Positions 1-5,680 of a stretch of 8,486 bases of DNA are shown here, in pieces; position 1 is the first letter of the stretch, and each line of letters opens with the position of its first letter. The position numbers and the translations under genes were made by a program. The notes under the pieces were generated by a model. The model searched no databases. It saw only the letters and a program-made list of their open reading frames with translations, and was not told where the DNA came from. The stretch is from the NCBI GenBank assembly GCA_023427825.1, contig JAEZAI010000570.1, positions 1 to 8,486 of the forward strand, read 5' to 3'. Source of the DNA: Actinomycetes bacterium (GTDB taxonomy: Bacteria > Actinomycetota > Acidimicrobiia > Acidimicrobiales > Microtrichaceae).

Positions 1-35
1 CCCGAACGGGTGCCCCCTTTTGGACAGAGCGGGGG

Positions 36-1211
36 TCAGGCGCGGGCGTCGGCGACCGAGCGGGCCAGCAGCGCGCGGAGCTGATCGGTCCTCGCCGACC
101 ACGTGAACCGCTCGGCCACCCGCCGCGCGCCCCGCTCCCCCAGCTCCCGGGCGAGCGCGCGATCCTCGAGCAGGCCGCCGACCGCCTCGGTGACCGCCGC
201 CGGGTCCGTGCCGTCGACCAGCACGCCGCCCGCCGGGTCCCCCTCTGCGCCGCCGACCGCGTCGGGGACACCCCCGATGTCACCGGCCACCACCGGCACG
301 CCGACCGCCTGGGCCTGGATGAACACGATGCCGAACGCCTCGACCTCGAACCCGCCGCGCCGCTCCCGGCACGGCATCGCGAACACGTCGCCCGCCGCGT
401 AGTGGGCCGGGAGCTCGTCCTCGTCGACGATGCCGGTGAACACGACGTGGTCGGCCACGCCCTGGTCCCGCGCCAGCTGCTCCAGCGCCTCCCGGTGGGG
501 GCCGCCGCCGACGATCAGGAGCGCGGTGCCCGATACCCGCCGTCGCAGCTCGGGCAGCGCACGGATCAGCTGGTCCTGACCCTTGCGGGCGACCAGGCGC
601 GACACGCACACCACCACCGGGCGGTCGCCCAGACCGTGGCGCTCGCGGACCGCGGTGCCGTCGACGCCGGGGTGGAACGCCGCCGGGTCGATCCCCGGGG
701 GCAGCAGCTCCGAGACGACGTCGGTGCCGAACGCCGGCGACAGCAGGTCCCGGCACCAGTGCGAGACGTAGGTGATCGCTGACGTGTTGCGCCCGATCCG
801 CCGCAACACGGGCCCGCTGCCGGGCATGCGGACCGCCGAGACCTCGAGCCCGTGCGTCCAGCACACGTTCGGCACGCCGGTGCGGCGGCGGATGGCGCCG
901 CCCATGAACGCGAGCGGCACGGTCGCGCCGAACACGACGACCTCGGCGCGCGTCGCCTCGATCAGCTCGACGGTGTGGCGCAGCACACGGCGCGTCGGCA
1001 GCAGCACCGACGTCGCCTCCCGGACCACGGCGAACGGCGCGGCGGCGTCGTGGACCCGCCAGTCCTCGTCGGCCGTGCCCGGCCGGGGCGTGGAGCCGTA
1101 CAGGGTGACCTCGTCGCCGGCGGCGGCGAGCCCGCGGGCCAGCTGGTCGACGTAGTACTGGATGCCCCCGACCTGCGGCGGCAGGTCGTTGGTGACGATG
1201 AGGACGCGCAC
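36..1211 (-). CDS. GT4 family glycosyltransferase, PimB-like
   Basis: A 391-residue GT-B glycosyltransferase, probably a cytoplasmic or membrane-associated enzyme moving a sugar (mannose likely) from a nucleotide donor to a lipid or glycan acceptor. The N-terminal Rossmann domain opens with VRVLIVTNDLPPQVGGIQ, the glycine-rich loop typical of PimA/PimB-like enzymes (G15-G16). The C-terminal donor domain has VSRLVARKGQD with R205 and K210, expected to contact the donor phosphates, then GFEVEAFGIVFIQAQAVGVP at about residues 287-306. The usual E-x7-E donor motif reads E291-x7-Q299, so the second glutamate is glutamine. The start is GTG at 1211, placed by homology-like onset of the fold; the open frame continues upstream but only as a shadow of the hydrolase gene. 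It starts 31 nt after the hydrolase stop with no clear Shine-Dalgarno, so co-transcription is likely. PimB is known in actinobacterial phosphatidylinositol mannoside synthesis; assignment of the exact acceptor is inference. Confidence 0.88.
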   Translation of the reverse strand: MRVLIVTNDLPPQVGGIQYYVDQLARGLAAAGDEVTLYGSTPRPGTADEDWRVHDAAAPFAVVREATSVLLPTRRVLRHTVELIEATRAEVVVFGATVPLAFMGGAIRRRTGVPNVCWTHGLEVSAVRMPGSGPVLRRIGRNTSAITYVSHWCRDLLSPAFGTDVVSELLPPGIDPAAFHPGVDGTAVRERHGLGDRPVVVCVSRLVARKGQDQLIRALPELRRRVSGTALLIVGGGPHREALEQLARDQGVADHVVFTGIVDEDELPAHYAAGDVFAMPCRERRGGFEVEAFGIVFIQAQAVGVPVVAGDIGGVPDAVGGAEGDPAGGVLVDGTDPAAVTEAVGGLLEDRALARELGERGARRVAERFTWSARTDQLRALLARSVADARA

Positions 1212-1242
1212 GCGCCGGACTGGCGGACCGACGAGGACGCCG

Positions 1243-1932
1243 TCAGCGGACGGCGGTGCGGAAGAACTCGACCGTGTCGGCGAACGCCTTGTCGGCCTCC
1301 TCGGGCGAGTGCACCTCGGGCCGGTGGTCGTTGAAGAACGCATGGTCGACGTCGGGGTGCACCTCGAGCACGGCGTCCTTGCCGTACGTCTCGCGCAGGT
1401 CCGCCTCGAGCGCCGTGACGAGCGCCGGCGAGAAGAAGTCGTCGTTCTCGGCGTAGTGGCCGCGGACCGGACCCGACAGCTTGGAGTAGTCGGGCGCGGC
1501 GCCCTCCCACGGGATGAGCCCGTAGAAGGGGGCGCAGGCGACCACGTCCTGGGACTCGTTGCAGGCGACGACGAGCGCCAGCCCGCCACCCATGCAGAAC
1601 CCGATGACGCCGACGCCGTCGCTGCTGGTGGCCTCGTTGTCCTTCAGGAAGGCGATGGCACCCCGGAGGTCCTTGGCCGCCTGCTCCAGGTTGAGCGCCA
1701 TCATGAGCTTGCCGGCCTCGTCCGGCTCGGTGGTCGTCTCGCCGTGGTACAGGTCGGGGGCGAGGGCCGTGAAGCCCTCCGCTGCGAACCGGTCCACGAC
1801 CTCCTTGATGTGAGGCACGAGCCCCCACCACTCCTGGATGACCAGGACCGCGGGGCCGGACCCGGTGGCCGACGGGGCGAACCAGCCCTGCGCGCTGGAT
1901 CCGTTCGAGGGGAATTCGACCATCTGTCCCAT
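1243..1932 (-). CDS. Dienelactone hydrolase family protein
   Basis: A 229-residue alpha/beta hydrolase of the dienelactone hydrolase (DLH) family, full length for the family and without a signal peptide, so cytoplasmic. The expected catalytic residues are visible: the nucleophile C113 in GFCMGGG, the acid D164 in HYAENDDFF, and H197 in HPDVDHAFFND. E34 in QEWWGL matches the family glutamate near the nucleophile. DLH in chlorocatechol degradation opens a lactone to maleylacetate, but most genomic homologues outside catabolic operons have unknown ester or lactone substrates, and no aromatic-degradation gene is nearby. Two in-frame ATGs exist at 1932 and 1923. I chose 1932 because a TAGGGT hexamer lies exactly 7 nt upstream, as expected for a leaderless mRNA. 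The glycosyltransferase follows 31 nt downstream and is probably co-transcribed; no functional link between the two is evident. Confidence 0.93.
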   Translation of the reverse strand: MGQMVEFPSNGSSAQGWFAPSATGSGPAVLVIQEWWGLVPHIKEVVDRFAAEGFTALAPDLYHGETTTEPDEAGKLMMALNLEQAAKDLRGAIAFLKDNEATSSDGVGVIGFCMGGGLALVVACNESQDVVACAPFYGLIPWEGAAPDYSKLSGPVRGHYAENDDFFSPALVTALEADLRETYGKDAVLEVHPDVDHAFFNDHRPEVHSPEEADKAFADTVEFFRTAVR

Positions 1933-1939
1933 GGCCCGG

Positions 1940-1945
1940 ACCCTA
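1940..1945 (-). promoter_or_regulatory. Probable -10 element, leaderless promoter of the DLH gene
   Basis: On the minus strand TAGGGT is followed by 7 nt and then the ATG at 1932. This fits TANNNT -10 boxes of actinobacteria with transcription starting at or next to the start codon. No Shine-Dalgarno is present. The same arrangement recurs before several other genes in the window. Confidence 0.55.
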
Positions 1946-2023
1946 GTGCCCTGTCCCGATCGTCATGCGAGCGGTCGAGGCGAGGCGGCCGGGTCGCGCT
2001 CGGCAGGCGTGTCCGGCGTGCGT

Positions 2024-2037
2024 GCACGGGTCCGTGC
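2024..2037 (-). terminator. Weak hairpin downstream of the eIF-2B-like gene
   Basis: GCACGG and CCGTGC form a 6-bp inverted repeat with only 2 nt between, about 32-45 nt past the stop of the gene ending at 2069. There is no T-tract, so a role as intrinsic terminator is uncertain; a stable GC hairpin could still end or stabilise the transcript. Confidence 0.25.
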
Positions 2038-2068
2038 CGTCAGGCCGAGGCCGGTGAAGCCCGGCGAG

Positions 2069-2869
2069 TCAGCCGGCCAGGCGGAACAGCTCGGGTGCGA
2101 CCGGGCAGTCGGTGGCGCGCAGGCCCTCGGCCACCTCGACGGGACCGTCGGGACCGGCGATCAGGTCGACGAGGTCGAGCGCCAGCTCCTCCTCGGCGGC
2201 GTCGAAGGCGTCGACCGACGAGGACCAGCGTCCGAGCAGGGCGTCCCACATGCGGGCGGGCATCAGCCGGCCGACGCCGACGACCAGCCACACCGGCACG
2301 GGGGCCTGGCGGGCCACGGCTGCGGCGGCGCGGGACCCGGCGGGCACGAGCGCCGTGGTGGGCCCGACGGCGAAGGCCTCGAGCAGGACCAGATCGGCGC
2401 GGTCCACCGCGACGGACACCGAGCGGGCGGGCACCGCGTCGGCGAGGACGTCGGCGCGCTCGAGGCGGCGGACGACGTCGAGCGCGCTGCCGTCGACGTC
2501 CACCACGATCGGTTGCACGTCGCCCCGTCGGGCCAGCCCGGCGGCGGTGACCTCGGGGTCCCCGAGCACCACGACGGTGGCGTCGTCGGGCAGCGCGGCG
2601 GCGAGCCGGCGAGGCGTCGGGTCGTCGTTGAGCTCCTCGACCGCTGCCCGGGCCTCGGCCATGGGCTCGGGGGCGCACAGGATGCGGGCGCAGAGCCACC
2701 ACAGCGGTCCGCAGGTGAGCTGGCGGTCGATGATGCGACGGCAGGCGGCCACCAGGCCGGCCGGGTCGTCGCGGAACGCGCCGAGCGCCATCGCCGACTC
2801 CTCGACCAGCAGGTCCGCGGGCGCACCCTGGGAGCGGGCCACGAACCGGAGGCGCTCGATGGGGTGCAT
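2069..2869 (-). CDS. Uncharacterised protein, possible eIF-2B/MtnA-like region
   Basis: A 266-residue protein I do not recognise with certainty. The N-terminal 90 residues look helical (MHPIERLRFVARSQGAP, then a tryptophan pair at 57-58). Residues about 96-200 alternate beta strands and helices: VVVLGDPEVTAAGL, then PIVVDVDGSALDVVRRL, SVSVAVDRADLVLLEAFAVG and QAPVPVWLVVGVG. The sequence around 156-200 (aspartate, then ALVPAGS, then a PVPVW strand) resembles the C-terminal fold of eIF-2B alpha/beta/delta and methylthioribose-1-phosphate isomerase. The resemblance is by eye and catalytic residues of MtnA are not evident. No signal peptide or membrane segment is present. The frame is open much further upstream, but ATG at 2869 is supported by a TAGAGT hexamer exactly 7 nt before it. 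It is divergent from the thioredoxin-like gene. Function is unknown. Confidence 0.8.
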   Translation of the reverse strand: MHPIERLRFVARSQGAPADLLVEESAMALGAFRDDPAGLVAACRRIIDRQLTCGPLWWLCARILCAPEPMAEARAAVEELNDDPTPRRLAAALPDDATVVVLGDPEVTAAGLARRGDVQPIVVDVDGSALDVVRRLERADVLADAVPARSVSVAVDRADLVLLEAFAVGPTTALVPAGSRAAAAVARQAPVPVWLVVGVGRLMPARMWDALLGRWSSSVDAFDAAEEELALDLVDLIAGPDGPVEVAEGLRATDCPVAPELFRLAG

Positions 2870-2876
2870 GGCCGCA

Positions 2877-2882
2877 ACTCTA
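2877..2882 (-). promoter_or_regulatory. Probable -10 element of the eIF-2B-like gene
   Basis: Minus-strand TAGAGT followed by TGCGGCC (7 nt) and the ATG at 2869. Same spacing as before the DLH and SDR genes, implying a leaderless transcript. It helps fix the start in a frame that is open for a long way upstream. Confidence 0.55.
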
Positions 2883-2950
2883 CGCACCGCCGCTGCGGGT
2901 CCATCCGTCGTGGGCCGGCGCTCATCTGTCGTGCGGCGCGTGGGTCGCGC

Positions 2951-2956
2951 TACTTT
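2951..2956 (+). promoter_or_regulatory. Probable -10 element of the thioredoxin-fold gene
   Basis: TACTTT lies 9 nt before the ATG at 2966, in the 96-bp divergent intergenic region. It fits TANNNT with a leaderless or nearly leaderless start. The two divergent hexamers are about 70 bp apart, so both promoters must occupy opposite halves of the same short region. Confidence 0.45.
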
Positions 2957-2965
2957 TCCGCCCCG

Positions 2966-3466
2966 ATGACGACCGTGCCGGCTGACCTCGTGCTCCACCC
3001 CATCGGCGGTGAGGAGCGCACCATGGAGGAGCTCACCTCGCTCTTCCACCTGGTGCTCGTGGCCATCGATCCGTACGAGTACGAGAGCTCCTGGATCCTT
3101 CCGACGGCCGCGCGCATCCTCACCGAGTTCGAGGGCGCCGACTGCCGCGTGGCCTGGTTGGTCACGGCCGGCGAGGAGGACGCCAAGTCGTTCCTGGGCC
3201 CCTGGGCCGACCGGATCCTGACGTTCTGCGACCCGGACCGCGAGGCGGTCAAGGCCCTGGAGCTCACCGAGATCCCGGCGCTGATCCACATCGAGACGGA
3301 CATGACGGTCGTCGGTCGGGCCGACGGCTGGGACGCCGCCACCTGGAAGCCGATCACCGACAACCTGGCGAAGATGATGTCGTGGAGCCGGTCGATCTAC
3401 CCGAAGCCGGGCGACCCCGCCCCGTTCCGGGGCTCCCCCGCGGTCCCCGCGGTCGCCGCCGACTGA
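2966..3466 (+). CDS. Thioredoxin-fold protein lacking a CxxC active site
   Basis: A 166-residue cytoplasmic protein with a thioredoxin-like layout: strand LFHLVLVAIDPYEYESSWILP (about 26-46) where the redox motif normally follows, a helix, strand CRVAWLVTAG, and the segment ALELTEIPALIHIE (97-110) with a probable cis-proline at P104. In place of CxxC it has DPYEYESSW, and its only cysteines are C60 and C88, neither paired in a CxxC. It is therefore unlikely to be a classical disulfide oxidoreductase and may be a binding or structural member of the superfamily. The C-terminus from about residue 147 is proline-rich (PKPGDPAPFRGSP) and probably disordered. The start at ATG 2966 is chosen over the long upstream open frame because of the TACTTT hexamer and because the upstream part is antisense to the neighbouring gene. 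Function is unknown. Confidence 0.82.
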   Translation: MTTVPADLVLHPIGGEERTMEELTSLFHLVLVAIDPYEYESSWILPTAARILTEFEGADCRVAWLVTAGEEDAKSFLGPWADRILTFCDPDREAVKALELTEIPALIHIETDMTVVGRADGWDAATWKPITDNLAKMMSWSRSIYPKPGDPAPFRGSPAVPAVAAD

Positions 3467-3546
3467 GCCTCCGCTCTCCCGCCTCGCCCGGCGCCGCGCC
3501 GAAATAGCGCACACCCGCCCGGCGCACGCCCCGACGCCGCCCGCCG

Positions 3547-3591
3547 AACTTGTACGTGGCGGTCGCCCATGTGGCGCCAGGCGTACAAGTT
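3547..3591. repeat. Palindromic repeat copy 1 (R1)
   Basis: A 45-nt element with perfect 10-nt arms AACTTGTACG and CGTACAAGTT around a 25-nt centre. The centre can form a second stem, TGGCG with CGCCA, so the whole can fold as a long hairpin with a 2-nt bulge. It matches copy 4 at 41 of 45 positions, with the first 27 identical. It lies 80 bp past the stop of the thioredoxin-fold gene. Confidence 0.9.
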
Positions 3592-3600
3592 GGCTCACCT

Positions 3601-3657
3601 CCGTCGATCTTGTACGTGAGGGGCCGCCATCTGGCGTGTGGCGTACAAGTTCGACGG
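3601..3657. repeat. Palindromic repeat copy 2 (R2), extended arms
   Basis: The core at 3607-3651 is the same 45-nt element, starting exactly 60 bp after copy 1. Here the arms extend to 16 nt (CCGTCGATCTTGTACG against CGTACAAGTTCGACGG) with one mismatch at 3608. The centre is diverged but holds its own perfect small palindrome CGCCATCTGGCG. About 35 of 45 core positions match copy 4: arms are kept while the centre varies, which points to selection on the inverted repeat. Confidence 0.88.
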
Positions 3658-3662
3658 GTGGG

Positions 3663-3690
3663 GGTCCCGTCACCGCTGTCAACGGGGACC
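3663..3690. promoter_or_regulatory. Inverted repeat upstream of the AbiEi/DUF559 gene
   Basis: GGTCCCGT (3663-3670) pairs with ACGGGGACC (3682-3690) with a one-base bulge and an 11-nt loop, about 45 bp before the ATG at 3735. It could be an operator, given that AbiEi-type proteins are known to repress their own promoters, or an RNA hairpin in the leader. I see no convincing -10 hexamer at leaderless spacing for this gene. Confidence 0.3.
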
Positions 3691-3734
3691 GATCCCCATT
3701 GCCCCGGCACCGGCGCCGATGGTCCGCTCCGCCC

Positions 3735-4685
3735 ATGGGGATCGACGACCTGGCCGTCATGGCCGCCATCGCCGCCGAGCAGGACGGCGTGTTCTCACTC
3801 GACCAGGCGTGTGCCGACGGCATCGACCGGCGGGTGATCCACCGGGCCGCGACGTCGGGTGTCATCGTCCCGATCCGTCACGGGGTGTACCGGTTCACCG
3901 CGACGCCAGCGTCGTTCGGGCGCGAGATCCGGGCGGCCGTCCTGTCCGTCGGGCCGGGCTCCCGGGCCAGCCACGAGTCGTGCCTCCACCTGCACGGGGT
4001 GCCCAACATCCCCCTCGACGAACCCATCGTCTCGGTGCCGCCCGGCCGGCGGGCGAACCACCCGGGCATCCTCGTCCACCGCCTCGTGGGTCAGCACCCC
4101 GAGCACATGGTGGACGTAGCGGGGATCCCGACGACGACGCTCGCCCGCGGCATCGTCGACGTGTCGTCGGTCTTCTCACGCCCACGCATGGAGTGGGTGC
4201 TCGACCAGTCGACGATCACGACCAGGCTGGTGACGCCCGGAGCGATCGCCCGGGTGTTCCGGCAGGTCAACCACCGCGGCCGCCGCAACATCGCCGTGCT
4301 CGGCGAGCTCCTCGACGACCGCGTCGCCACGGGATCCGTCGACCGGAGCACGCTCGAGCGGCAGACCGACGACCTGCTGCTCCCGACTTCGCTCCCGACG
4401 CCGCTCAAGGAGTACCCGATCCCGTCGCTCGCACCCGGCGAGGGCTTCGCCGACCGGGCGTGGGAGGACGCGCTGCTCATCCTCGAGATCGACGGCCGCC
4501 GGTACCACGAGCGCCGGCTGGCGATGCGACGCGATCGGGCGAGGGACCGGGCGGCGGCCCGCATGGGTTGGCAGACGATGCGCGTCCTCGACGAGGAGGT
4601 GCGCGACGAGCCCGAGCTCGTGGTCGGCGACCTCGTCGAGACTTATGCGCGCCGGATCGCGCAGCTCCGCGGCCGAGTCATCTGA
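3735..4685 (+). CDS. AbiEi-type winged-helix protein with C-terminal DUF559/Vsr-like nuclease domain
   Basis: A 316-residue two-domain protein. Residues about 5-55 (DDLAVMAAIAAEQDGVFSLD to IRHGVYRF) match the AbiEi antitoxin N-terminal winged helix: a resolved helix-turn-helix, a DRRVIHRAATSGVI recognition segment and the HGVYR wing. Residues 60-90 continue with REIRAAVLSVGPGSRASHES, common in this family. The C-terminal part from about 205 has the DUF559/Vsr-like PD-(D/E)xK arrangement: D240 in GFADRAWED, E251-x-D253 in LILEIDGRRYHE, then RDRARDRAAARMGWQTMRV. Catalytic residues appear intact. Known AbiEi proteins are antitoxins and autorepressors paired with the AbiEii nucleotidyltransferase toxin, but no AbiEii gene is adjacent, so this is an orphan. 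ATG 3735 is chosen because the N-terminal helix begins there; no clear Shine-Dalgarno exists. Paired palindromes flank it on both sides, so it may bind or act on them (inference). Confidence 0.85.
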   Translation: MGIDDLAVMAAIAAEQDGVFSLDQACADGIDRRVIHRAATSGVIVPIRHGVYRFTATPASFGREIRAAVLSVGPGSRASHESCLHLHGVPNIPLDEPIVSVPPGRRANHPGILVHRLVGQHPEHMVDVAGIPTTTLARGIVDVSSVFSRPRMEWVLDQSTITTRLVTPGAIARVFRQVNHRGRRNIAVLGELLDDRVATGSVDRSTLERQTDDLLLPTSLPTPLKEYPIPSLAPGEGFADRAWEDALLILEIDGRRYHERRLAMRRDRARDRAAARMGWQTMRVLDEEVRDEPELVVGDLVETYARRIAQLRGRVI

Positions 4686-4690
4686 CGAGG

Positions 4691-4750
4691 CCCGTCGAAC
4701 TCGTACGTGGCGGTCGCCCATGTGACCTGTGGCGTACAAGTTCGTCAGCG
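4691..4750. repeat. 60-bp tandem unit containing palindromic repeat copy 3 (R3)
   Basis: This unit and the next (4751-4810) match at 57 of 60 positions. The palindrome core is 4698-4742 with arms AACTCGTACG and CGTACAAGTT; the left arm carries one T-to-C change at 4702 that breaks one pair. The centre has GGTC and GACC around GCCCATGT. It begins 5 nt after the stop of the AbiEi/DUF559 gene, so it may also act as a transcription terminator between convergent genes. Confidence 0.9.
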
Positions 4751-4810
4751 GCCGTCGAACTTGTACGTGGCGGTCGCCCATGTGACCCGTGGCGTACAAG
4801 TTCGTCAGCG
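4751..4810. repeat. 60-bp tandem unit containing palindromic repeat copy 4 (R4)
   Basis: The palindrome core is 4758-4802, with arms extendable to a perfect 12 bp (CGAACTTGTACG with CGTACAAGTTCG) and an inner stem GGTC/GACC around an 8-nt loop. The last bases of the unit, TCAGCG, are on the minus strand the final arginine codon and stop of the short-chain dehydrogenase. Because the same bases occur at the end of the preceding unit, that unit probably arose by tandem duplication including the end of that gene. Confidence 0.9.
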
Positions 4811-5593
4811 GGCGAGCCAGCCGCCGTCGACGGCCAGGATGTGGCCGGTCACGTAGGTGGAGGCGTCGCCGGCCAGGTAGAGCAGCGCACCGTCGAGCTC
4901 GGCCAGCTCACCGGCCCGGCCCATCGGCGTGTTGCGGACGATGAACGCCTGACCGCCCTCGTCGTCGAACATCTCGGCCTGGGTCATCTCCGACGGGAAC
5001 CACCCCGGCGCGATCGCGTTGACGCGCACCCCCTTGCGGCCCCACTCGCACCCGAGCTGGCGGGTCAGGTTCACGACCGCCCCCTTGGAGGCGCAGTACG
5101 ACACCTCCTTGATCGGAGCGGAGGCCGCCATGCCCAGCGCCGACGCGATGTTGACGATGCTCCCCCGGCCGGCGTCGAGCATGTGGCGCCCCGCCAGCTG
5201 GGCCAGGTGGAACGTGGCCGTCACGTTGAGGTCCATCGTCCGCTCGAACTGCTCGATCGTCTCCGACTCCGCCGGACCGGGCACCCCGTAGCCGGCGTTG
5301 TTGACGAGCACGTCGAGGTGGCCGGCCACGTCGAACGCCGACTGCACGAGGCGCTCACGGTCGGCCGCATCGGTCAGGTCCGTGGCGACGGGGACGACCC
5401 GGTCCCCCAGCTGCGACGCCAGGTCCTGGAGGCGATCGGCGCGCCGGGCCGCCACCACGACCGTCGCGCCGGCGCCGTGCAACGCCCGGGCGAACCGGTC
5501 GCCGAGGCCCGAGGACGCCCCGGTCACGATGGCGACCCGTCCGTCGAGTCGGAACAGGCGGGCGGGGTCGAACGAGTCATCGAGGGCGTTCAC
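4805..5593 (-). CDS. Short-chain dehydrogenase/reductase (classical SDR)
   Basis: A 262-residue classical SDR, a cytoplasmic NAD(P)-dependent oxidoreductase of unknown substrate. Motifs in order: T24-G-A-S-S-G-L-G31 cofactor loop, an arginine pair R50-R51 after strand 2 that suggests NADP(H) preference, D72 in VATDLTD, N98-N-A-G101, S151 in NIASALG, and Y166-CAS-K170. The spacing from S151 to Y166 is about two residues longer than usual. The C-terminus ends AVDGGWLAR, typical of family members whose last strand closes the Rossmann domain. The start is GTG at 5593, supported by TACCTT exactly 7 nt upstream; the much longer open frame upstream is antisense to the luciferase-family gene. It is divergent from that gene across 87 bp, which hints that the two oxidoreductases may be co-regulated, but nothing ties their substrates together. 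Its stop codon lies inside palindrome unit 4. Confidence 0.93.
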   Translation of the reverse strand: MNALDDSFDPARLFRLDGRVAIVTGASSGLGDRFARALHGAGATVVVAARRADRLQDLASQLGDRVVPVATDLTDAADRERLVQSAFDVAGHLDVLVNNAGYGVPGPAESETIEQFERTMDLNVTATFHLAQLAGRHMLDAGRGSIVNIASALGMAASAPIKEVSYCASKGAVVNLTRQLGCEWGRKGVRVNAIAPGWFPSEMTQAEMFDDEGGQAFIVRNTPMGRAGELAELDGALLYLAGDASTYVTGHILAVDGGWLAR

Positions 5594-5600
5594 GGGCCGC

Positions 5601-5606
5601 AAGGTA
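5601..5606 (-). promoter_or_regulatory. Probable -10 element of the SDR gene
   Basis: Minus-strand TACCTT followed by GCGGCCC (7 nt) and the GTG at 5593. The stretch TTGCGGCC is shared with the leader of the eIF-2B-like gene. It supports the GTG start and a leaderless transcript. Confidence 0.55.
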
Positions 5607-5667
5607 GCGGTGACGCGGCGGGCGGGCCGACGGGTGTGCCAGCCTGAGCGCCGGGGGACGCGCGACC

Positions 5668-5674
5668 GAGGGGG
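5668..5674 (+). promoter_or_regulatory. Shine-Dalgarno of the luciferase-like gene
   Basis: GAGGGGG ends 6 nt before the ATG at 5681 and directly abuts an in-frame ATG at 5675. The spacing decides for 5681. This is the only gene in the window with a clear Shine-Dalgarno, so its mRNA has a leader; no TANNNT is visible close by. Confidence 0.6.
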
Positions 5675-5680
5675 ATGCAC

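Noticed and set aside
1..35. Terminator after the glycosyltransferase gene (CCCGAACGGG at 1-10)
   Set aside because: The stem is only 4 bp and no T-tract follows inside the window; such short inverted repeats are expected by chance in this GC content.
1243..1932. Chlorocatechol degradation operon
   Set aside because: The DLH-family gene is alone; no catechol dioxygenase, cycloisomerase or maleylacetate reductase is in the window.
1162..2550. A 462-codon plus-strand open frame
   Set aside because: Antisense to the DLH and eIF-2B-like genes; Arg/Gly-rich shadow with no conserved motif.
2870..3865. N-terminal extension of the eIF-2B-like protein to 598 residues
   Set aside because: It would be antisense to the whole thioredoxin-fold gene and the first palindromes. 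The ATG at 2869 with a hexamer 7 nt upstream is a better start.
3547..4802. CRISPR array
   Set aside because: There are only two repeats on each side, spacers are 15 nt and similar to each other, the repeats are full palindromes, and no cas gene is present.
3541..4810. Classical insertion sequence or transposon
   Set aside because: The enclosed gene has no DDE, HUH or serine/tyrosine recombinase motif, and I could not see a target-site duplication outside the palindromes.
3638..5647. A 669-codon plus-strand open frame
   Set aside because: It is the +1/+2 shadow of the AbiEi/DUF559 gene continuing antisense through the SDR; composition is Arg/Pro-rich and no domain is seen. The repeated peptide in it is only translation of the palindromes.
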